DNA from: M55B154 sp964486725
GTDB lineage: Bacteria > Spirochaetota > UBA4802 > UB4802
Length of the DNA stretch: 39,029 bases
Direction of reading: 5' to 3'
Assembly: GCA_964486725.1 (NCBI GenBank)
Contig: CAZAOK010000026.1
Span: forward strand, 1 to 39,029
The position numbers and the translations under genes are program-made. Each line of letters opens with the position of its first letter. The first letter of the stretch is position 1. Positions 35,271 to 39,029 of the stretch are shown piece by piece. The notes below the pieces were generated by a model. That model ran no database searches. It was not told the DNA's origin and saw nothing but the letters and a program-made list of their open reading frames with translations.

Positions 35271-35310
35271 TGACTTTTTATCACAATAACGGAAAAAGAA
35301 ACGAGGTTTT

Positions 35311-36453
35311 ATGGATAATATACTGGTATATTCGGAAGAGCTCGCAAATATTGAGTATTCTCCTACTCATCCCTTTAAACCTGTACGTGCCCGGCAGATG
35401 TATGACCTGTTGCACCGGTACTCACTGCTGGATGAAAACAACCAGGCTGTAATAAAACCTGAACCACTTCCCGAAGACTTGTTGCACCTTTTCCACACAA
35501 AAGAATACATAGATGCATTAAAAACATGTGATACGGGTGAGTTTGACCTGGGTCTACTGGAATTTGGACTTGGAACCCATGACAATCCAATATTTAAGAA
35601 TTTATATTCTTTTTCATTAAATGCATCAGGGGGAACATATCTTGCTGCACAGAAGCTTGTGTTAGAAGATGCCCGGTTTGCCTTCAATCCCATAGGCGGT
35701 TTTCATCATGCCATGAGTGACCATGCCGAGGGTTTCTGCTATATTAATGATATAGCCGTTACACTGCACGACCTTGCCAACAAGGGCTATAAAATTGCGT
35801 ATGTTGATATAGATGTTCATCATGGAGACGGTGTGCAAAATGCTTTTTATAATGATGACAGGGTATTTACTTTTTCCATACATGAGACAGGGCATTCACT
35901 TTTTCCCGGCACAGGATATGAGAATGAGATTGGCAAAGGTGTTGGTGAGGGATTTAATGTGAATATTCCTCTTCTGAAAGATACTGATGATGAAGTTTAT
36001 GTGTACGCGTTTGAGGAAATAGTACCTCCCCTTCTTAAGCGATTTGATGCTGACCTTGTTTGCATCCAGGTTGGAGGAGACGGACATCGTGATGATCCGC
36101 TGGCACATCTTAATCTGACCAGCAATGGATACGCTAAAGTTTTACGCATCATAAATGAGAACTCTAAAAAAATACTGGCTACAGGTGGCGGCGGGTATAA
36201 CCTGTTTAAAACTTCTGCCCTGTGGGCACTGGCATGGTCAATATTCTGTGGGGTTGAACCCCGCGATGACTTTGCGGGAGCTGTTGGCGGAATGATGTAT
36301 GGGCCAGAGTCGGAATCCGGTTCACTGTATGATGAACCATATGCTATCGGCGGATACGAAAAGGATAATTGCTTTCAGCACGCAAGGGACGTGATCAATT
36401 ATATCAAAAAAATTGTGTACCCCCTGCATGGCATTGGCGGGCCAGGTACATGA
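35311..36453 (+). CDS. Histone deacetylase-family lysine deacetylase, AcuC-like
   Basis: The 380-residue protein has the class I arginase-deacetylase fold. Active-site elements are the His132-His133 pair (GGFHHAM), zinc ligands Asp168 and His170 (DIDVHHGDG), the third ligand Asp257 (QVGGDGHRDD) and catalytic Tyr296 (GGGGYN). Such enzymes in bacteria are either acetoin-utilisation protein AcuC, which deacetylates acetyl-CoA synthetase, or acetylpolyamine amidohydrolases. The nearby acs gene favours the first. CGAGG five bases upstream supports the ATG. AcuA-like acetyltransferase and AcuB genes are not in the window. The role is inferred from context. Confidence 0.87.
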   Translation: MDNILVYSEELANIEYSPTHPFKPVRARQMYDLLHRYSLLDENNQAVIKPEPLPEDLLHLFHTKEYIDALKTCDTGEFDLGLLEFGLGTHDNPIFKNLYSFSLNASGGTYLAAQKLVLEDARFAFNPIGGFHHAMSDHAEGFCYINDIAVTLHDLANKGYKIAYVDIDVHHGDGVQNAFYNDDRVFTFSIHETGHSLFPGTGYENEIGKGVGEGFNVNIPLLKDTDDEVYVYAFEEIVPPLLKRFDADLVCIQVGGDGHRDDPLAHLNLTSNGYAKVLRIINENSKKILATGGGGYNLFKTSALWALAWSIFCGVEPRDDFAGAVGGMMYGPESESGSLYDEPYAIGGYEKDNCFQHARDVINYIKKIVYPLHGIGGPGT

Positions 36454-36459
36454 GTGAAT

Positions 36460-37134
36460 TTACCAGAACTTGATACCATGTTTTCTTATGGTTTCATGTT
36501 CAACAGTGATATTTGACCCGATATAAATAGTGGAATATCGTCCGTTTTTCAAGGCGCCGGTATTTACTACCCTGGTGTGATGATATTGCTCGGTACCGTG
36601 TGCTTCATGTATATGCCCGCATATACACAGGTCAATCATATGTGATTCCAGGAAATTGCTGATGGCCCTGCTGCCAGCATGCATTCCAAAAAATGTCCTG
36701 TCACGGATACCCCGCGGGGGACTGTGTGTAACCAGAATTTTTCTGGAAGCCGTTTGTACTTTGCTAAACCCTTTTATTAGCCATGAAGTGATTTGTTTTT
36801 CCGAGTATTCAGAAGGTGTATTCATGGGGGTGGGACTTGATCCACCCACACCGAAAAAACCGATATCATTGATTATTTTCCCATCAGCGTGTATGCATAT
36901 ACCTCTGTTCTGAAGTTGTTCAAGCACAGAAGGGTTATCCCAGTTGCCATGAACTGCAACAATTTTCGGGTTGTAAGAAACGATTATATCAAGTTGCTGC
37001 ATCGCTTCTTCTGCGGTATGGTGTTTAGTGAGGTCACCTGCTACAACAACAAGGTCTGCTGAAGAAATCCTGTTTTCGACCATCTCAAGCTTTTCAGCTG
37101 CACCATGGAGGTCGCTTATGGCAAAAATAATCAT
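36460..37134 (-). CDS. Calcineurin-like metallophosphoesterase
   Basis: The 224 residues carry the metallophosphoesterase motifs in order: SDLHG (7-11), VVAGDLT (30-36), GNWDN (63-67, where most relatives have GNHD), THSPPRG and GHIHEAHG. It therefore binds two metal ions and probably hydrolyses a phosphodiester or phosphomonoester. The His-to-Trp change in GNHD is common in some archaeal and bacterial subgroups of this size (YfcE/MJ0936-like relatives differ), so activity is not excluded. It converges with the deacetylase gene with a six-base gap and diverges from the lipase-like gene. Substrate unknown. Confidence 0.86.
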   Translation of the reverse strand: MIIFAISDLHGAAEKLEMVENRISSADLVVVAGDLTKHHTAEEAMQQLDIIVSYNPKIVAVHGNWDNPSVLEQLQNRGICIHADGKIINDIGFFGVGGSSPTPMNTPSEYSEKQITSWLIKGFSKVQTASRKILVTHSPPRGIRDRTFFGMHAGSRAISNFLESHMIDLCICGHIHEAHGTEQYHHTRVVNTGALKNGRYSTIYIGSNITVEHETIRKHGIKFW

Positions 37135-37253
37135 AGGTGATCCCCGTATTTAATGTTGAAATTTTGAACCGATGCTAAGAGTGTTATACATTTGTAATAT
37201 CGCATATAATAAGCAATGAGTCAAGCAGATACAAATAGTCGAGGGTTGAATAT

Positions 37254-37982
37254 ATGAAAATGCAGCTGATCCGGGGTGTTGCTGTTGCTGCATGTACAGC
37301 ACTTTTGCTGGCTGGAATAACCGGTATTGATGAACATGAGAATGAACGGGAACACGTTATATTGTTGCATGGCCTGGCAATGAGTTCATTGATAATGACC
37401 CCTCTTAAATTATACCTTGAAGAACAGGGGTACGTGGTCCATAACATTAATTACCCCTCAACCAGTAAAACTATTGAAAGTATTGCATCTGAATATATTC
37501 GACCCGTTGTAGATTCCATTCGCCATCAGGGTGACGGTAACATTCACATTGTTACTCATTCGATGGGGGGTGTCGCCGCAAGGTATTATTTACACATGTA
37601 TCCGGCATCGCCTGTTACATCAATGGTAATGATCGCACCACCCAACAGGGGCAGCACCATGGCAGAGGTGCTGAAGAAATACAAAATTGCCAGGTGGTTT
37701 TTCGGTCCCGCCCTTACCCAGCTGAGTACCGGATCTGGAAGTATATTGCACAGGCTTGATCCATTAAAAGTACCCACAGGGGTCATAGCCGGCTGTGCTT
37801 CAATGAATCCGGTGAACTCGCTGATACTACCTGGTGATGATGATGGCACCGTGGCAGTATCGCATACACCCGTGGAAGGAATGCATGATTTCGTGGTTAT
37901 ACCCCGCAGCCATTCAGGGATACTTTTCGACAAAAAGGTATATAAACTGGTGGTGAGATTTTTACGTGAAGGTAGTTTCTAA
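37254..37982 (+). CDS. Exported alpha/beta hydrolase, lipase-like
   Basis: The 242-residue protein starts with a signal peptide (basic start, hydrophobic stretch to about residue 22). The alpha/beta hydrolase core follows, with ILLHGLAMS as the oxyanion-hole loop and the nucleophile elbow THSMGG (Ser103). The likely acid is Asp196 or Asp197 (LPGDDDGTV) and the base is His220 (RSHSGIL). The mature part resembles compact triacylglycerol lipases without a large lid. GAGGG precedes the ATG by eight bases; an in-frame ATG at 37260 is an alternative. It is divergent from the phosphoesterase and nearly touches the convergent DUF4442 gene. It may act on lipids or esters outside the inner membrane. 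Confidence 0.85.
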   Translation: MKMQLIRGVAVAACTALLLAGITGIDEHENEREHVILLHGLAMSSLIMTPLKLYLEEQGYVVHNINYPSTSKTIESIASEYIRPVVDSIRHQGDGNIHIVTHSMGGVAARYYLHMYPASPVTSMVMIAPPNRGSTMAEVLKKYKIARWFFGPALTQLSTGSGSILHRLDPLKVPTGVIAGCASMNPVNSLILPGDDDGTVAVSHTPVEGMHDFVVIPRSHSGILFDKKVYKLVVRFLREGSF

Positions 37983-37983
37983 A

Positions 37984-38433
37984 CTATTTTGATTGCTTTT
38001 TCTTTATATAAATTGTTTTGTCGACTGTAGCCACGATGTTGTCATGGGCATCAATAATATCAACTGTGAAAACAGGATAAATTTTATCCCTTACTTCCAG
38101 TTGAGACTTTATGCTTTGATACTGTGATTCGGGTATATGAAAAGTAGCCCTCAGTCTGGTCTTTCCCGGTTTTTTAAATGTTATTTTGGCGCTTTGATCC
38201 CACACTATATAGTCTTTTCCCAGGTTTTCCATCAGTAATATCATGTAAAAGGGATCACACATGGAATACATGGAGCCACCATATTGTGTACCTACATAAT
38301 TTCGATTGAAAAAAGACAATTTGAGGGTTACGTCAATGGTTTTCATATCCCTTGATACTTTCACCCGAATTCCCGCGCCAAGAAAAGGAGGATAAAGGTT
38401 TACCAGTTTAAAGAGAATGTATTTTTTTGTCAT
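37984..38433 (-). CDS. DUF4442 hot-dog-fold protein, thioesterase-like
   Basis: The 149 residues match DUF4442 proteins, a group with a hot-dog fold related to acyl-CoA thioesterases: the central RNYVGTQYGGSMYSMCDPFYMILLM segment (44-68 region; GTQYGGSMY is the key part) corresponds to the long helix and its lead-in. The KAKITFKKPGKT-like strand (AKITFKKPGKTR) follows. No catalytic residue can be assigned with certainty. Its stop is separated from the convergent lipase stop by one base. A small ORF lies 102 bases upstream on the same strand. Acyl-thioester hydrolysis is an inference from the fold. Confidence 0.82.
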   Translation of the reverse strand: MTKKYILFKLVNLYPPFLGAGIRVKVSRDMKTIDVTLKLSFFNRNYVGTQYGGSMYSMCDPFYMILLMENLGKDYIVWDQSAKITFKKPGKTRLRATFHIPESQYQSIKSQLEVRDKIYPVFTVDIIDAHDNIVATVDKTIYIKKKQSK

Positions 38434-38535
38434 GTGATATCCCGCAGGTGAAACATGAATTCATCTATCAGGTGGTGAGGATAATTGATGGTATGCCATC
38501 GTCAAGTCATTTCAGATTATTACATATGAAGCTTA

Positions 38536-38694
38536 TTAAATGCCCCTGTCTTCATCAAATATTTCGGCGGGTATTGAAAGTCCGAAATACTTGATAGCTG
38601 CAACCAGGCGGTCGCATTCATCAACATACTGCAGAATAACAGGACCGCTTGGTTCCTCGTATTCCCTGTATATGTAAGGTGCTGTCTTATTCAT
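38536..38694 (-). CDS. Small protein of 52 residues, unknown function
   Basis: An ATG at 38694 opens a 52-codon frame ending in TAA at 38536. AAGGGG lies eight bases upstream, and a promoter-like pair TTGAAA/TATATT stands about 50 bases before it. The protein is acidic, with aromatic residues (APYIYREYEE near the start, IKYFGLSIP in the second half) and no signal peptide or membrane segment. The 38536-38694 segment looks richer in GC than the flanks, as coding DNA here is. It is too short for domain recognition. It could be co-transcribed with the DUF4442 gene 102 bases downstream. Confidence 0.6.
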   Translation of the reverse strand: MNKTAPYIYREYEEPSGPVILQYVDECDRLVAAIKYFGLSIPAEIFDEDRGI

Positions 38695-38743
38695 AACGAT
38701 ACCCCTTATTATTCATATATGAAAAATATCAAACTCTAACAAA

Positions 38744-38771
38744 AATATAACGCTTTATGGTGAAATTTCAA
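38744..38771 (-). promoter_or_regulatory. Promoter of the 52-residue ORF
   Basis: On the minus strand TTGAAA (38766-38771) and TATATT (38744-38749) are separated by 16 bases, each matching consensus at five of six positions. Transcription would start near 38737, 43 bases before the small ORF. The surrounding DNA is AT-rich, so chance matches are possible. Confidence 0.45.
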
Positions 38772-38823
38772 TGAAAACAATGTGAATATACAAATTTAAA
38801 CGATGTGGCGGGTTCATTTTATA

Positions 38824-38852
38824 TTGTAATGAAAAAAATCTTGAATTATAAT
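38824..38852 (+). promoter_or_regulatory. Promoter pointing at the terminal hairpin
   Basis: TTGTAA (38824-38829) and a perfect TATAAT (38847-38852) are 17 bases apart on the plus strand, the best consensus promoter in this AT-rich gap. It would start a transcript near 38859 that runs into the hairpin at 38947-38982. No convincing gene begins between them. Confidence 0.5.
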
Positions 38853-38858
38853 GATAAA

Positions 38859-38990
38859 TACATTACCAGATGAGTTAAATATGAGAGTGACTACTCAGCT
38901 ATGACTAAAATATTAATCATTTACTTCATAATGAAAAGGAATTTGAGCATCTCCCCCCGCCGCCGAAGGCGGGGGGAGATGCTGGATTAT
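38859..38990 (+). ncRNA. Candidate small RNA ending in a GC-rich hairpin
   Basis: A strong promoter-like site and, about 90 bases on, a very stable stem-loop bracket a stretch with no credible protein. The longest frame (38901-39002, 33 codons) runs through the hairpin and would encode a run of arginines, so it is not believable. After the stem the sequence is TGGATTATTATTCATTTT rather than a pure T-run, so termination may be imperfect. The family is not recognised. Confidence 0.3.
38947..38982. repeat. Perfect 15-bp inverted repeat
   Basis: GCATCTCCCCCCGCC (38947-38961) and its exact reverse complement (38968-38982) flank GCCGAA. The arms contain runs of six C and six G in otherwise AT-rich DNA. 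It could be a terminator, a palindromic dispersed repeat of the genome, or part of a small RNA. Only one copy is in the window. Confidence 0.85.
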
Positions 38991-39029
38991 TATTCATTTT
39001 AGAATAATTTTTAATATTCAGCATGACAG

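Noticed and set aside
38901..39002. 33-codon plus-strand frame through the terminal hairpin
   Set aside because: It owes its arginine/glycine run to the palindrome itself and has no ribosome site.
1..39029. CRISPR arrays, tRNA or rRNA genes, insertion sequences, integrases or toxin-antitoxin pairs
   Set aside because: I looked for regularly spaced repeats, clover-leaf and CCA-type ends, conserved rRNA words and transposase motifs and found none.

Overview
This window is ordinary chromosomal DNA of a Gram-negative (two-membrane) bacterium, with dense genes on both strands. There is no rRNA, tRNA, CRISPR array, insertion sequence, phage gene or integrase that I can recognise. Diderm evidence: a secreted beta-barrel protein ending in Phe, a lipoprotein-like signal on a HAD phosphatase, and an exported alpha/beta hydrolase. 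The TruB active-site context (GTLDKWASGLL) and the mix of families would fit a Spirochaetota-like lineage. That placement is a weak inference from memory; a marker-gene tree would settle it.

Layout. (1) 1-3786: carA and the B12-dependent ribonucleotide reductase nrdJ. (2) 3783-8143, minus strand: a GAF/AAA+ sigma-54 activator, then an ammonium operon (amt, a P-II gene, an outer-membrane barrel gene) behind a good -24/-12 sigma-54 promoter. (3) 8387-11442, plus: a SelD-N-terminal-like FAD oxidoreductase, PrmA and an MBL-fold hydrolase. (4) 11481-21361, plus: the conserved transcription/translation block rimP-nusA-infB-rbfA-truB-rpsO-pnp-M16 peptidase, preceded by a promoter and an attenuator-like terminator. 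(5) 21405-24323, minus: an exported HAD phosphatase and oligoendopeptidase F. (6) 24441-27185, plus: methylglyoxal synthase and two RNA methyltransferases. (7) 30263-27175, minus: a TetR-controlled group of a CmpB-like membrane protein, an HD phosphohydrolase and an MFS transporter. (8) 30845-33572, plus: a stand-alone IMP cyclohydrolase and acetyl-CoA synthetase. (9) 33573-38694: corrinoid adenosyltransferase, AEC carrier, AcuC-type deacetylase, phosphoesterase, lipase-like hydrolase, DUF4442 protein and a 52-residue small ORF. (10) The last 200 bases hold a promoter-like site and a perfect 15-bp hairpin, possibly a small RNA.

How parts may work together. The corrinoid adenosyltransferase can supply adenosylcobalamin to NrdJ. 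The P-II protein would gate Amt, with the operon under sigma-54 and perhaps the neighbouring activator. The AcuC-like deacetylase about 1.8 kb from acs suggests lysine-acetylation control of acetyl-CoA synthetase. The most novel-looking items are the TetR/CmpB/HD/MFS module with an operator covering its own -10 box, the purine cyclohydrolase cut down to one domain behind four helically phased repeats, the P-II protein lacking Tyr51, the rimP leader attenuator, and the terminal RNA candidate.
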